A DNA stretch of 64,000 nucleotides, from NCBI GenBank assembly GCA_018340805.1, contig JACMZG010001914.1, positions 46,440,953 to 46,504,952 of the forward strand, written 5' to 3'. Source of the stretch: Microvelia longipes (Eukaryota > Arthropoda > Insecta > Hemiptera > Veliidae). Positions 34,181 to 46,964 of the stretch are shown here, in pieces. The position numbers and the translations under genes were made by a program. Below the pieces are notes generated by a model. That model made no database searches, was not told where the DNA came from, and saw nothing but the letters and a program-made list of their open reading frames with translations. Position 1 is the stretch's first letter. Every line of letters begins with the position of its first letter.

Positions 34181-34505
34181 TTTGTCCTCTACTGCCGTAG
34201 GCAAAATTGTTTTTAGACTCTACAACAATAAGCAAAACGTACGCTTCATCTAGAATTTGCTCTAAATTAAGATATTTAATAATTTGAGCCCTCCATATGT
34301 TAACATAGCAAAAGAAACTGATTTATCCTCTACTGACATAGGCAGAAGAGCTGATTTGTCCTCTATTCATAGGAAAATAGAGCTGATTTGGCCTCTACTG
34401 CCGTAGGCAAATATTAGTTTTAGACCTCTACAATAAGCAAACGTTACCGCTTCATCTAGAAATTTGCTATAATTAAGATATTTTAATAATTGTTGAGCCC
34501 ATCCA
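33975..34505 (+). repeat. Minisatellite, ~34 bp unit, with ~190-bp superunit
   Basis: Units of GGCAAAAAGAGCTGATTTGT plus CCTCTACTGACATA are followed by a non-array piece (about 34201-34315). That whole arrangement is repeated at about 34400-34505 with 'gcttcatctaga' and 'aattaagatatttta'. Confidence 0.85.
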
Positions 34506-35100
34506 TGTGTTGGTTTATGTATTATATTTATTATTAACAATTAGTCCTATCTTCTGCCTTTATTCGTTGTTTAATTAAAGTTCTAATAAGTCTGTCTGTT
34601 TTCCTTTGTTCCAGGTTTGTTATCTTTATAATTATTATCATTATAAGATAAAGATCACATGGATGAAAAAATTTTAGATCTCGGGTATTCGTTTATTTTA
34701 ATTACTTTATTTCAGGTATACTTGTACTGTAATTTTTGTACATATTAATTAGCGCCGCAGAAAAATTAAACTTTAAAAATAAAACAGTAGCTGAGTTTTG
34801 TGTTTGTTAATAAGAAGGTTTTCCTTCACGTAATGTCTCTTGAAATATCAAACAACAAATTTCGCCTTTTCCACAAGAATATCTATATTTAAATAACAGA
34901 GCCGGCTTTCGCTTTCGCCATCACTGTGCCTAAACATAGCAATATGATAAAACTGTTAAATCATAATAAAAAGTTAAAAGACTAAAAATAAAGGTTCAAG
35001 AAATGTTAAAACTTAAATATAAAAAAGATAGACCTAAACATTAATTTAAAAATTAAATATATAGAAGAGTAGCCTCTTGAAATAGTTTTTTATGAAATCA
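34506..35100. other. AT-rich, no gene seen
   Basis: 'ccttgttccaggttt'-like pyrimidine tracts occur, but no exon can be supported. A minus-strand end fragment of repeat R begins at about 35095. Confidence 0.45.
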
Positions 35101-35164
35101 TTCATAAAAAATCGGGTACCTCAGAACTACTCCCCCCCCCCAATTTGCTATGCATATCCTGGAA

Positions 35165-35400
35165 CTTTAAACTCGCTTTGCTCGTCCTCAGAATAGAAAC
35201 ATCGTCAAATTTACACTATAACTCGTCTTCAGATTTGCTTTGCACGTCCTCAGAAAGTAAATACATCCATTTAATCCAAGGGGTAACCCATTCAGCACTG
35301 ACATCGCTTGATGCTGTTAACTTTGATAAAAAAACCGTAGATATACTTGATGTATTGAAACGAAACGTAGTGTAGTTTTTATTTATTGTACCCCCAATGA
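35165..35400 (-). mobile_element. 5S rRNA-derived SINE, copy 4, with doubled 3' end
   Basis: On the minus strand the 5' end 'acgtttcgtttcaatacatc' leads into 'aagttaacagcatcaagcga', 'gtcagtgctgaatgggttac' and 'atgtatttactttctgagga'. The 3' hairpin region occurs twice: 'cgtgcaaagcaaatctgaag' at about 35224-35248 and 'ctgaggacgagcaaagcgag' at about 35172-35191. The overlapping short frames are artefacts. Confidence 0.75.
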
Positions 35401-35439
35401 GGTACAAGGGATATATTCACATTTGGAATATTTGATAGA

Positions 35440-35560
35440 AGAGATGAGGCCGTATACATAACTATTTGCGTGCCAATCTATGAATTTTTCTTAATTTTTT
35501 CTAGGCATTATTGCTAATTAATGACGTCATCACAAATTATTCCGGGCCCGTTTCACGAAA
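35440..35560 (-). repeat. Dispersed repeat R, distal fragment
   Basis: On the minus strand it has 'ggaataatttgtgatgacgt', 'cattaattagcaataatgcc' and 'cacgcaaatag'. It is separated from the next R fragment by ~250 bases of unrelated AT-rich sequence, perhaps an insertion. Confidence 0.6.
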
Positions 35561-35807
35561 GTACAAATTTTGTAGTAACAAAAATTATAAAAAAACACTT
35601 GTAAGGACAATTGTCAAGTGTGACAAGGATATACTTGTAGACTTGTAGATTTGTGGCATTTTTTATTTAATAAACAACATTTTCTTGTCTATTACAATTA
35701 CTTGTAACATTCACTAGTTAAGTTCGAACCTAGGTAGACTGAGTCACAAGTTCATTTTATTTATTAAATTTAGTTTTTATTGCAAACTTTTAGGTTAGTA
35801 GTAATGA

Positions 35808-35945
35808 AAGCTACGATGATAAAAGTCACACACACATGTACTGACAGAAAACTTTGTGAACCACTCAGGAGGTCTTAAAATATTTAAACCGGATTCAGGT
35901 GAACCTGGGTATCGGATTGTTAGTGCAAAAATAGCTTTTGGAACA
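35808..35945 (-). repeat. Dispersed repeat R, middle block
   Basis: On the minus strand: 'acccaggttcacctgaatcc', 'agacctcctgagtggttcac', 'ctgtcagtacatgtgtgtgt' and 'atcatcgtagctttcat'. Confidence 0.75.
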
Positions 35946-35989
35946 AAAATAAATGATCATTTTTTTTCCTTTTGTAAATTGATGGTCTT

Positions 35990-36812
35990 ATGTATTGATT
36001 GAGAAATCAGTCTAGAGCTGATGGTTCTAGATTGATTGAGAATCCTCTAGAGCTGAGCTGATGGCCCTAGATTGATGAGAAATCAGTCTAGAGCTGATGG
36101 CCTAGATTGATTGAGAAATCAGTCTAGAGCTGATGGCCCTAGATTGATTGAGAAATCAGTCTAGAGCTGATGGCCCTAGATTGATTGAGAAATCAGTCTA
36201 GAGCTGATGGCCATAGATTGATTGAGAAATCAGTTAGAGCTAATGGCCCTAGATTGATTGAAAATCAGTCTAGAGCTGATGGCCTAGATTGATTGAGAAA
36301 TCAGTCTAGAGCTGATGGCCCTAGATTGATTGAGAAATCAGTCTAGAGCTAATGGCCCTAGATTGATTGAGAAATCAGTCTAGAGCTGATGGCCCTAGAT
36401 TGATTGAGAAATCAGTCTAGAGCTAATGGCCTAGATTGATTGAGAAATCAATCTAGAGCTAATGGCCCTAGATTGATTGAGAAATCAGTCTGAGCCCCTA
36501 GATTGATTGAGAAATCAGTCTAGAGCTAATGCCCTAGATTGATTGAGAATCAGTCTAGAGCTAATGGCCCTAGATTGATTGAGAAATCATCTAGAGCTAA
36601 TGCCTAGATTGATTGAGAAATCAGTCTAGAGCTACTAATTGATTGAGAAATCAGTCTAGCTAATGGCCCTAGATTGATTGAGAAATCAAGCTAATGGCTA
36701 GATTGATTGCAGTCTAGAGCTATGGCCTAGATTGATTGAGAAATCAGTTAGAGCTAATGGCCTAGATTGATTGAGAAATCAGTCTAGAGCTAATGGCCCT
36801 AGATTGATTCAA
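35990..36812 (+). repeat. Minisatellite, 37 bp unit
   Basis: About 22-23 units of GATTGATTGAGAAATCAGTC plus TAGAGCTGATGGCCCTA. A GCTAATGG variant dominates the right half. The unit holds an internal palindrome, TTGATTGAGAAATCA. Confidence 0.96.
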
Positions 36813-37800
36813 AACAAGGAATCAAATATGTTATCGTATATAATCTGGTGCCCCCCTCCTGATATTACATTGATGAGTTACATTGTCAATTCAAATTTTC
36901 CAAAATAAATACGGATTATATAAAAAAAATGTTGGTTTGTTTATGGTGTTTTCCGTATATTGGTCGTGCTCCCTTTGGCATTGTTATCGGTCGAAGGCTG
37001 TTGTGTTTGATTTAATGCGAGGAAACTAAATACAAAAAGAAGAATTTAAAATTTACAATCTACGACTAGTTTTCGAACCAAGGACAACTAGATACGTCTT
37101 CTGAAACGACACGGTAAGATAATCAACTAAACCTCCGCACCGCGCTGTCTGTCCTCGCACATTTTAAATTGTTACGCCATTTGTAAGTTATTGTGCAATT
37201 TTTCAATCCGAGGAATGCACACCTGTAATTTAAACCCAGAGGCGAAATAATATAAAGAAACCTTCAACATTATTAATTATATAATAAATTAAATGATAAA
37301 ACATTTATATTTTATTTATTTGAAATTTAATAAATTTACAAAACATTCCGATCCTTAAATTAGTTTTTTTCAAAAGTATTTTTTTCATTTTTTGAATTCA
37401 ATTTTTTTTTAAGTTGTTACTTTAATTAATTTTTTTAAACGAACCTCTCTACTTTTATTATTAATATTAAAAGTAATATTTTATTTAAAGACAATTACTT
37501 CTAAAATATAATGACGCGTCAAATCTTTTTATTGGTTTTTAAATAGTTAGTGATTATTTTTATATTGAAACCAATGAATAATTAATTTGTATTTTTTATC
37601 GTTTATTAATATTTAATAGTTATATTTTTATTGTTTCTAGTTTAACTTTTTATTAGTTTGAAATGAAGATTCAAATTGAAAATTCAATTACTGAATAACA
37701 CAACAACAATTATGATTATAATATTACACAATCATGATTATGATATATAATATATTCATCAATTATGATTATTATTATTATGGATATATCAATTTGGATT
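36813..37800. other. AT-rich, no gene seen
   Basis: The section from 36960 to 37250 is less AT-rich but has no sustained frame or motif that I recognise. Confidence 0.5.
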
Positions 37801-37803
37801 ATA

Positions 37804-37805
<2 letters not shown>

Positions 37806-37866
<61 letters not shown>
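37806..37866. repeat. (TA)n microsatellite
   Basis: About 30 TA units. Confidence 0.97.
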
Positions 37867-37871
<5 letters not shown>

Positions 37872-37949
37872 TTTAATTAACACTAGTATAAGAATGAACA
37901 TAGTTTTAGTGGGCACAGGTTTTTGACCAGATCATTAGCAACCAATAAT

Positions 37950-38945
37950 CCAATATCGTTCGGAATATTAGCCTGTTTAAGCTAGGATTCGAATTATGTC
38001 CGAATCAGCATTTATGATCATGGATAAGCATTTCTAGTCGACAAAGCTTATTACAGCCTAAAAGAATATTCATCTTAAATTTTTCATTTCATTGTATTCT
38101 ATTTTACTTTATTTTTTTTATTACGATATAGATTAGTTTGTTTGTTATTGTTATTTTATTGTTATTTTATTTATTATTATTATTATTTATTAATACAATA
38201 ACGGGCAAAATTACCTTTTTACAAAAATAACAATTAAGAAAAATTAAATTAAATAAAAATTGCACACACAAACAAAAAAAAATTTATACATTATAAAAAT
38301 TTAAGTACAAAAAAGAAATTAAAATGATAATATGAATTTGATTGTATATATGTACTTTTTCATTGTGTATTTGACATATTGAACCTTTTTGTTAAGCTAT
38401 TCAATAAAAAAATAAAATAATCATTAGTCTATTTAAACCAAGGTTTTAATATCGTCCGGATTATTAGCTTTTTCAAGCCAGCATTTCAATTTTGTCTGGA
38501 TTATTAGCCTGTTCTAGCCAGAATTTAAATGTAATCCAAATCATTAACCTGTTCAAGTCAGGATTTAAATTTCCCCTGGACTATTAACCTGTTCAAGTCA
38601 GGATTTAAATTTTGTCCGGATTATTAGCCTGTTTAAGCCAGGTTTTAAATTTCGTTCAGACTATTAGCCTGCTCAAGCCAGTGTTTAAATTTTGTTTAGA
38701 TTATAAGCCTTTTTAAGCCAGCGTTTAAATTTCATTCGGATTATTAGCCTGTTCAAGCCAAGAGTTATATATCATCCGGATCTATTAGTTTGTTCAAGCC
38801 TGAATACGAATCCTGTCCGGATTATTAGTCTATTTAAGCCAGTATTTATATAGCCTCCTGATTATTAGCCTGCTCAAGCCAGGATTTAAATTCCGTTTGG
38901 ATTATTTGCTAGTTCTTGCCAGGATTCGAATCACGTCCAAATCAA
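37950..38945 (+). repeat. Minisatellite, 40 bp unit, with an outlying unit
   Basis: About 13 diverged units of GGATTATTAGCCTGTTCAAG plus CCAGGATTTAAATTTTGTCC occupy 38428-38945. A separate related unit lies ~430 bp upstream (37958-38005), so the array was once longer or was interrupted by the AT-rich piece between. Confidence 0.92.
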
Positions 38946-39525
38946 TAATTATTTTTTCAAGAATAAGTTTACATTTTAACCTTACACTTCCATGAATCTA
39001 TTTTATTTCTTTGTATTGATCGTCTTTGTATTAATGCAAACAATCATTTACATAAATATAAACTGTTATTAAAACCTTATTTTATTATTAAATTTTATTT
39101 AAATTATTATTTACTAAGACATATTTCTTTTCATGACATTATTTATTACTATTATCAATTTCATAATTATATATTTTAAATTTCTCGGTAAAATGTCAGT
39201 CATATTCTACATTAATACAATATGTATTTCTAATCTTAAATAATCTTATTTATGAGTTAGTATTATAAATGTAATCATTGTATATTATAGATTTAATTAT
39301 AATTCGATTAGAATACAGTATTCAACATATTTGTTATTTAATAAAAATAAAAATTATACATTGCAGTAATAGGCGTGTCTGTACCTGATGTTATTTCATT
39401 TAGTATTTTTACTTTAAACGATAGTTTAATTGATTGTATACTTATATCGTGACATGCTTTATTTATTTATAATATTGTAAAAATCACATTACCACGCAGC
39501 TTCATGTTGGCATAGACCACCAAAG
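38946..39525. other. AT-rich, no gene seen
   Basis: Nothing recognised. Confidence 0.5.
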
Positions 39526-39528
39526 TCG

Positions 39529-39670
39529 TTTTAGCGAATTTTCATTATGAAAATGACGCTTATGAGGTTGTTCGGGTGACAGAAGTTGAGGGTTGGAGTG
39601 AGCGGAATCGGTTCCTATTGGCTTCCTGATAACTAAAAAATATGTCCGAAAAAAGTTTATATATATATAT
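39529..39670 (+). mobile_element. (TA)n-linked element, copy 1
   Basis: This ~140-base block starts TTTTAGCGAATTTTCATTAT and includes 'gacgcttatgaggttgttcg' and 'agtgagcggaatcggttcct'. It ends 'gtccgaaaaaagttta' followed by TA repeats. It is ~95% identical to 58753-58885. The opening resembles the SINE-D body. Confidence 0.85.
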
Positions 39671-39771
39671 TTTTTATTTATTTAAATTTCATTGAAATAT
39701 TCTTATCGAATAAATGACGGTATTTTGAGTTTAATGAATGTCATAGTGGCATATTGTTTACTAAACAATAT

Positions 39772-40336
39772 AGGAGTCACCCGTGGTGTAGTGGTTAAGG
39801 TACGCAGCCAATACACAGAATGAATGGACTTTAAACTTCCAAGTTTATTTAGTGATGGGTTCATTCCCAGCACGAGCCTCTGGGATTTTTATGAGAGGGA
39901 TAAATTCTGCGTACCACGTCCTTTAGAAGAGACGTAAAGCCGGTGGTCTCGAGCCTGTGCGTTGTCAGGTACTCATTAAAGATCCCTTACCCTAAATAAA
40001 CTGGTATAGGCAAATTTAGGACCCTCATTGATAAATTCATTATAATACAATAGTGTCTCAGCCTTGTAGTTTAAAGTGTGTGGAGATTTGGTTTAACAGT
40101 GAGAGCACGTGTTGTTCCCATTTTTCAGACTATATGAGTCGGTGAAATATGTATGATTGCTTGAAAAAAGCATGAGAGGAACCATAGAAATTCACAGCTC
40201 TTCTGTCTAGATTAGATGATATATACCTACACTTGAAATTAAAAGGAGTAGAACACTATCTTAGGGAGCTGATAATGTGGCCTATTTGCCTGGTAGTTAC
40301 TACTACCATTCCCCCCATATTACTACTTTGTAGTTT
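39772..40336 (+). mobile_element. Full-length long SINE-B (~565 bp)
   Basis: The head has an A box within GTGGTGTAGTGGTTAAGGTA and a B box within GGGTTCATTCCC. An unusual ~50-base insert lies between them (39805-39850). The core follows: 'gcctctgggatttttatgag', 'acgtaaagccggtggtctcg', 'agcctgtgcgttgtcaggta'. A distal domain runs to 'tggcctatttgcctggtagt' and a TTACTA-type tail. AACAATAT flanks it (39764-39771 and 40337-40344), a plausible short target-site duplication. It encodes no protein and would depend on a LINE in trans. Confidence 0.9.
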
Positions 40337-40344
40337 AACAATAT

Positions 40345-41087
40345 GCAATTATCTTTGTAGTTTTATTATTTTGAAAATTTGACTTACAGACGAGATTGAA
40401 AACTTACTCTTTTGTAGTTCTCAAATGGATTCGAAACATAAATATACCATTCTTTAACTTTCATTGTTTTTGCCAAAACTACAGAAAAGTCAGTCATACA
40501 AATCCACTCAAAGCAGCAAAAATCAGTGGTGCTATGTGTTTTTGACACTGCGTTAACTCAAATATAAAACAGGGTTTCTTTACTATGTACCATTGAGTAC
40601 AGAATATTTCAGTATATTTTCAATGTTAGGCTCTCTTTTCTATGTCTCCTGATTACGAGGTATTTGCTTTCTTTACAACTAATTTCTAATGAACGATTGT
40701 ACTCCTAATAAGGTTTTTAGTACCTTTTTTATGGGGATTCCCAGTTGATTTAGGTCATTTTGGCACCAGGCTGTCTAGAAGTTTAATTTCATTAAAAATG
40801 TCAGTACCTTCCCTCAGGTAGTCTTAGGTCAATGGACTTTTTCTCTGTGTCCTTTAAAAAAGTCCATTTACTTGTTACATATTCAGGTAATATGTCATAT
40901 TTCAACTTTTTACAATAACCTAACTTTTATGAACTACTTTTTTATTTAAAACTTTGAAAGTCTTTTTTGTGTGTGCACAACAAGGCTTTCTGCAAACATT
41001 GATGTTTATTAAGTGTACGTAGCAAAAGACGCGTGATCTACGACATGAGATGATTTTACACGTCAGTCATTTCGTGTTGTAGATACA
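40345..41087. other. AT-rich, no gene seen
   Basis: Nothing recognised beyond a 'ggcaccaggctgtctag' word (about 40760) that recurs at 44345. Confidence 0.5.
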
Positions 41088-41345
41088 GCATATATTCACC
41101 ACGCTGTAGATAACATGTCCACCATGCTGTAGATAATGTATACCACGCTGTAGATAACATGTCCACCATACTGTAGATAATGTATACCACGGATTTTCAC
41201 AACGCTTTAGATAACATCTCTACCACGCTGTAGATAACATATATACCAAGCTGTAGATAACATTTTCACAACGCTTTAGATAACATGTCTATCACGCTGT
41301 AGATAACATTTATACCACGCTGTAGATAACGTGTTTACAATGCTG
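41088..41345 (+). repeat. Minisatellite, ~23 bp unit
   Basis: About eleven units of CCACGCTGTAGATAACATGT plus a variable 2-4 bases. One unit is interrupted at ~41190. Confidence 0.9.
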
Positions 41346-42204
41346 CAGAATCTCAAACATCTCTGTGATCCATCATCTCTGAAGTCAAAGTTCTAAGCCA
41401 AACCTAAGACATCACTTTTTTCGAATTCAATTCTTTATTTTATAGGCTGTTTAACTTTTTAAACTGTAATCACAAACGCAATTCATACTTTTAAAATGTT
41501 TTCATTTTTTCAGGCCCTTTAATCTTTAAAAAGAATTTAAAAAAAAACGCAAAGTACATCACAGTGGACATTATATTCCATTTTAATTACAGTGGAACAT
41601 TATATTGGAACAATATACTCCTACATTATAGTAGAACGCTAAAGTCCCGTTCTGCATAGGTAGCAAAAAAAGTTGAAGTGTGTGTTTTATACTTCAGATA
41701 TCTAAGAAGACGAACAAAAACTTCGCTTTGAACTCTTTGAAAATTTATTCTCGCTCATTAATAAATAAATTTCCGCAGCAATAAAATGCCACTGTTCTGC
41801 TTAGCTACATAATCTACCATTTATTTCTCAAACTTTCCCACAACTACCTTTACTAAATACGATTATACCACAGCTATCATTTTGAAAATATTTAAAATAC
41901 AAAAATGTTTTTTTTTTAAATCTAAAATATTCCTCTGTTAATTTGAATCTGTCAGGAAGTCAGAAGTGTTTTTAAAATATTTCTGGAACGCTAAAAAAGA
42001 CAGGTCGGTTGTCAGGGCGGCCGAGCTGCAAGTTTTGCTGTTGAAGTTTTGAAAGCTGATGTTAATTGGATAATAATAGCTATTTTTCTTTTTTTACATT
42101 TTCTATTATACCTTTATTAACTTCTAGTTATTTATTTTCTTTCTTTCTTCGTTTCGGTTTAAAAAGAGTTTAAATATTATTGCTTAAGCGATAAAAAGCT
42201 TCTG
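41346..42204. other. AT-rich, no gene seen
   Basis: A short cluster of related 'acagtggaacattatatt' words lies at 41560-41635. No gene is recognised. Confidence 0.5.
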
Positions 42205-42860
42205 CGCGAATCTTTTCTTAGCTTTATCCTACTCCAGTTTATCTTAGACAAATTATCGCGATATAGTTTAGCTTTCCTACTCCAGTGTGTCTTGACAAAG
42301 TTATCGCGAATCTAGTCTTAGCTTTATCCTACTCCCGTGTAGTCTTAGACAAAGTCTATCGCGAATCTAGTCTTTAAGCTTTTATTCCTACTCCAGTGTG
42401 TCTTAGCACAAAGTTATCGCGAATCTGTCTTAGCGTTTATCTACCTCCAGTGTGTCTTAGACAAAGTTATCGCGAATCTTGTCTCAGCTTTATCCTACTC
42501 CAGTGTATCTTAGACAAAGGTTATCGCGTCTAATCTTAGTTTTATCCTACTCCAGGTGTGTCTTAGACAAGTTATCAGCGAATCTTGTACTTAGCTTTAT
42601 CCTACTCCAGTTTATCTTAGAACAGTCATCGGAATATAGTCTTAGCTTTATCCTACTACAGTGTGTCTTAGACAAAGTTATCGCGAATCTAGTCTTAGCT
42701 TTATCCTTCTCCAGTGTATATTAGACAAAGTTCTCGCGAATCTGTCTTAGGCTTTCATCTACTCTAGACATAAAGACAACGTTCTCGCAATCTTGTCTTA
42801 GTTTTACCTACTCTAGTAAATATATAGACAAAGTTCTCATCTTACTCCAGTTATAGACAA
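42205..42860 (+). repeat. Minisatellite, 53 bp unit
   Basis: About 12 units of CTTAGCTTTATCCTACTCCA, GTGTGTCTTAGACAAAG and TTATCGCGAATCTAGT. Indels between units are frequent. The 81-residue frame inside is the repeat read in one phase. Confidence 0.93.
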
Positions 42861-44517
42861 AGTTTTCGTTGTTTCTTTTTTTAATTTACTTAAGAGTCAA
42901 TCTATATTTTATACTCATTTTTTATTAAAACATTAAGGTTGTTAGACATAAGGTGCGACTACGTGATAGAGAGCACACGTTAGAAATGTTAAGCTAAAGG
43001 TGTCTCCATAGGGTTAGTTAAAATATCCAAACTAAAGATAAAATACGATGCTATCCTGAATCCAAAAATATAATATAGTCCGACATAAGGTGTCTTTCTT
43101 TCTACTCTATTCCCTAAGACAGATCAGTGACCCTTTTGGCCTATTTAACCATTTATCTCCAGGTGTCAGTTCAGGCTGAACCTATATGAACCTACGATGC
43201 CCGAAACCTAATTGCCTAAATGGAAATTTATAGCAAAATCTTATTTCTTAATTAAGAGTTTCTGGAGGCAAACAGTGTTGCAGAAATTACCGACGTATTT
43301 GCGACCAGAATGTCGCACACAGCCTTTTGCGTGTTGCAAAAAATACCGACATCCTTGGTGTATGGATTACTTATGCATGTATTATAAAATACTTGATTTT
43401 CCGTATATGTATTAATCGTGGAAGCAGAACAAAAAAATACGAGTTAAGAAAAAATTAGCTTCTTTTCCCTCTGAGCTCCGCGTGTCTTTCATTAATTATA
43501 ATTTTTGTTTTATTATTTCTAATTTTTTTTTCTTAAATCTTTTAAAGAGGATATTAAATTAAATATTTTCTTATTAGTAACATAATTGTTTGTAATATGC
43601 CTGAAAAATATTTTTATAAATTATTAGAAAATGATTAATACTGATGAATATGTTTCATTTTATGCTACATGTGTAATTTTTAAACAACAAGGGTTTGTTG
43701 GTTAAGAGGATAAGAGAATGAAAGAGAGAGAGATATAATGAAAATACTCGACATAGCAGATGTAAAGAATTAGGCAAGCATTAGTAAATTAAAGAGAGAA
43801 TAAATTATAAAATGAATTAGGGAAAAGAATGAGTGAAACATAGAGGAAATAAATGATAGAGAGGTAAATAAAATTCGTGAAAGAAATACAGGGAGAGAAA
43901 TTAAAAAGAAACACAAGAAAATTAGAGGAAATCTAAAGGGACCCCATGCTCAAATGGCCACATGCTCTATGACCATTTGCTTGATGCTTCGTTCTAGACT
44001 TTTTTTATTTTTTATTTACATTCCTTTTTTTATTTCTTTTTTATTTTTTCGCATACCCGGTTGTGAATGCGCCCCCTATCCTATTATGTATGCAACTCTA
44101 AGTATTGCTTTGTTGCCCCCTTTCTATAGTGTAGTCCGGTTCTAAGTAAACAATTTTATCATCTTTTAGAACGTCATAATCTAAAAATTAGTAAAGTCCA
44201 CAACTTCACCTAGCACAAGGATTATAACGACGTTATTTTTCCAAATCCCAACCTATTCACATGGGTGATCAAAAATTATATGGTACGACGCTCATGGCGT
44301 CGCAACCAACCGTATGTTTTTTTTAGGTTTAAAAAATCTGGCAGGCACCAGGCTGTCTAGACGACCTTTATCTGTCTAGGGTTTTTGACCATTTCAATTT
44401 TACAGGTATTCAAAGGCTATTTAATTTTTGGAAATCCCTTATTGCATTATGTTATAGGGTGTAAATTTTGCTCCATGCTGTCTGCAAGGTCTTCGGTCCT
44501 TGGTCTGATTCAGATGT
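42861..44517. other. No gene seen; purine-rich stretch
   Basis: Bases 43700-43930 are A/G-rich (AAAGAGAGAGAG type). The short frames at 43212-43415 and 43954-44145 carry no domain I recognise. Confidence 0.5.
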
Positions 44518-45517
44518 NNNNNNNNNNNNNNNNNNNNNNNNNNNNNNNNNNNNNNNNNNNNNNNNNNNNNNNNNNNNNNNNNNNNNNNNNNNNNNNNNNN
44601 NNNNNNNNNNNNNNNNNNNNNNNNNNNNNNNNNNNNNNNNNNNNNNNNNNNNNNNNNNNNNNNNNNNNNNNNNNNNNNNNNNNNNNNNNNNNNNNNNNNN
44701 NNNNNNNNNNNNNNNNNNNNNNNNNNNNNNNNNNNNNNNNNNNNNNNNNNNNNNNNNNNNNNNNNNNNNNNNNNNNNNNNNNNNNNNNNNNNNNNNNNNN
44801 NNNNNNNNNNNNNNNNNNNNNNNNNNNNNNNNNNNNNNNNNNNNNNNNNNNNNNNNNNNNNNNNNNNNNNNNNNNNNNNNNNNNNNNNNNNNNNNNNNNN
44901 NNNNNNNNNNNNNNNNNNNNNNNNNNNNNNNNNNNNNNNNNNNNNNNNNNNNNNNNNNNNNNNNNNNNNNNNNNNNNNNNNNNNNNNNNNNNNNNNNNNN
45001 NNNNNNNNNNNNNNNNNNNNNNNNNNNNNNNNNNNNNNNNNNNNNNNNNNNNNNNNNNNNNNNNNNNNNNNNNNNNNNNNNNNNNNNNNNNNNNNNNNNN
45101 NNNNNNNNNNNNNNNNNNNNNNNNNNNNNNNNNNNNNNNNNNNNNNNNNNNNNNNNNNNNNNNNNNNNNNNNNNNNNNNNNNNNNNNNNNNNNNNNNNNN
45201 NNNNNNNNNNNNNNNNNNNNNNNNNNNNNNNNNNNNNNNNNNNNNNNNNNNNNNNNNNNNNNNNNNNNNNNNNNNNNNNNNNNNNNNNNNNNNNNNNNNN
45301 NNNNNNNNNNNNNNNNNNNNNNNNNNNNNNNNNNNNNNNNNNNNNNNNNNNNNNNNNNNNNNNNNNNNNNNNNNNNNNNNNNNNNNNNNNNNNNNNNNNN
45401 NNNNNNNNNNNNNNNNNNNNNNNNNNNNNNNNNNNNNNNNNNNNNNNNNNNNNNNNNNNNNNNNNNNNNNNNNNNNNNNNNNNNNNNNNNNNNNNNNNNN
45501 NNNNNNNNNNNNNNNNN
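44518..45517. other. Scaffold gap, exactly 1000 N
   Basis: A round-number gap means unknown true size. The open frames spanning it are meaningless. Confidence 0.99.
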
Positions 45518-45679
45518 TGTTTTATGAAATATGTGTGATTTCATTAACCCTCCATAATGACTCAACAAAAATTACAAAATAAATCAAAAACTTTAAAAAG
45601 AAGAGGGTCGGGGCTGAATAATTTAACGCGTTGCCTCTATTTATGTTTCAACAAATTATACCAGTTTAAATATTATTTT

Positions 45680-45765
45680 TGCCTTAGTGATGACTAGGCG
45701 TTTACGAGCTCGGCTCTTAAACGCTTCCATGGCCAGCTGAGCCGTCGCGCTATGAGGCAAAAGCT
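45680..45765 (-). other. tRNA-like or hairpin remnant
   Basis: On the minus strand CGGCTCAGCTGG resembles a tRNA A box, followed by the hairpin GCGTTTA...TAAACGC. TTTTGCC and GGCAAAA bound the block. No B box is evident, so it may be a SINE remnant or a small foldback. Confidence 0.35.
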
Positions 45766-46964
45766 AATTGAGAATATACTCAGCTACGGTTCACGAAGTT
45801 TATTTGATGTTTTGTAACTCAAATCGAGTTATTTTAGATTCACTAGATTCTTGTGTTGAAACAAGTTCTTTATTGGCAAAGTATACAATATTTATTTTTC
45901 TAGGTTATTAATAACTTTTTGTTAATTAATATATTTTGTGTAGAACCAGAGCCATATTTTATTTATTGGTTTAGGGTAATCTGTGCCTCTTTATTTTTAT
46001 TTTTTTTATTTATTTGTTATCTTGTGGTTAAAATGTTGATTATTTTTTGGTGTGAGGGGGTTTGTTTGGTTAAGGATAATTTTATATTTTTGTTTGGGTA
46101 TTTTTTTTTATGATTTTATTTTTTTAATATTGACAAATATATTTTGATGGTGTTTTGAATGCTTTATATTTAAAGGTTAGTTTGGGGGAGGTAAAAAGGG
46201 TTGCCTATGCAGTCTGTGGACTGACTTTTGGGTCTTGGGTGTAGGTGTGACTAAAAAATGACATTGGATTGTACTTATAAATTAAATCTGAACTTTCAAA
46301 CGAAGTCAAATCTGTATGTGAACACGTCACGTACAGATTTGGCTTGAAATTACAAACACTATTTTTCTCTAATAGTTTAACGTTGGTTTTTTTTAATGAA
46401 ATAATTTTCAATGAATACTCAGATGGATAATTTACTATAATTGTCTATTGTAGCCTTGAATGCACGATTCACATGTTCCGATTTAATTCCTAATAAATCT
46501 TGTATGTTTTTAAAAGAAGAACGAGGTTAGCGTACTTTTACTTGAGTTGCTACCTGAGGACGAATTACTCTTTGAAATTAATGATTTGGTAAACTTTTAA
46601 GTCTTCTTTAATATCAACCACGACTTCTCTAGCTTTTTATATTCATAGTAATCAGAGTATAAAAATAATTAATCTTTAAGTTAATTAAATTTCATTATTG
46701 TTTCAAATGCTTTATTCATGAATACGGTTATCGTAGATAGAATAATTCAACGATCTCTTTATTTCAGTTAAGTGTTTCATATCGATGTATAATTACGATT
46801 GCGAATCATTGTATGAGGAATCTAATATATTTTACGATTGAAAATATCTTCTTCGGAGGATATTAAAAATTAGTCAGTCAAAATAGTATTGTTACTTAAT
46901 TTTAGAATTTATCTTAATAATTATCTTAAATAATAATTATTTTATTTATTTAACTTATTTAGTT
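45766..46964. other. AT-rich, no gene seen
   Basis: T-rich on the plus strand between 45900 and 46140. Nothing recognised. Confidence 0.5.

Noticed and set aside
44385..45568. Three frames of ~350-380 residues
   Set aside because: They run through the 1000-N gap and consist almost wholly of unknown residues.
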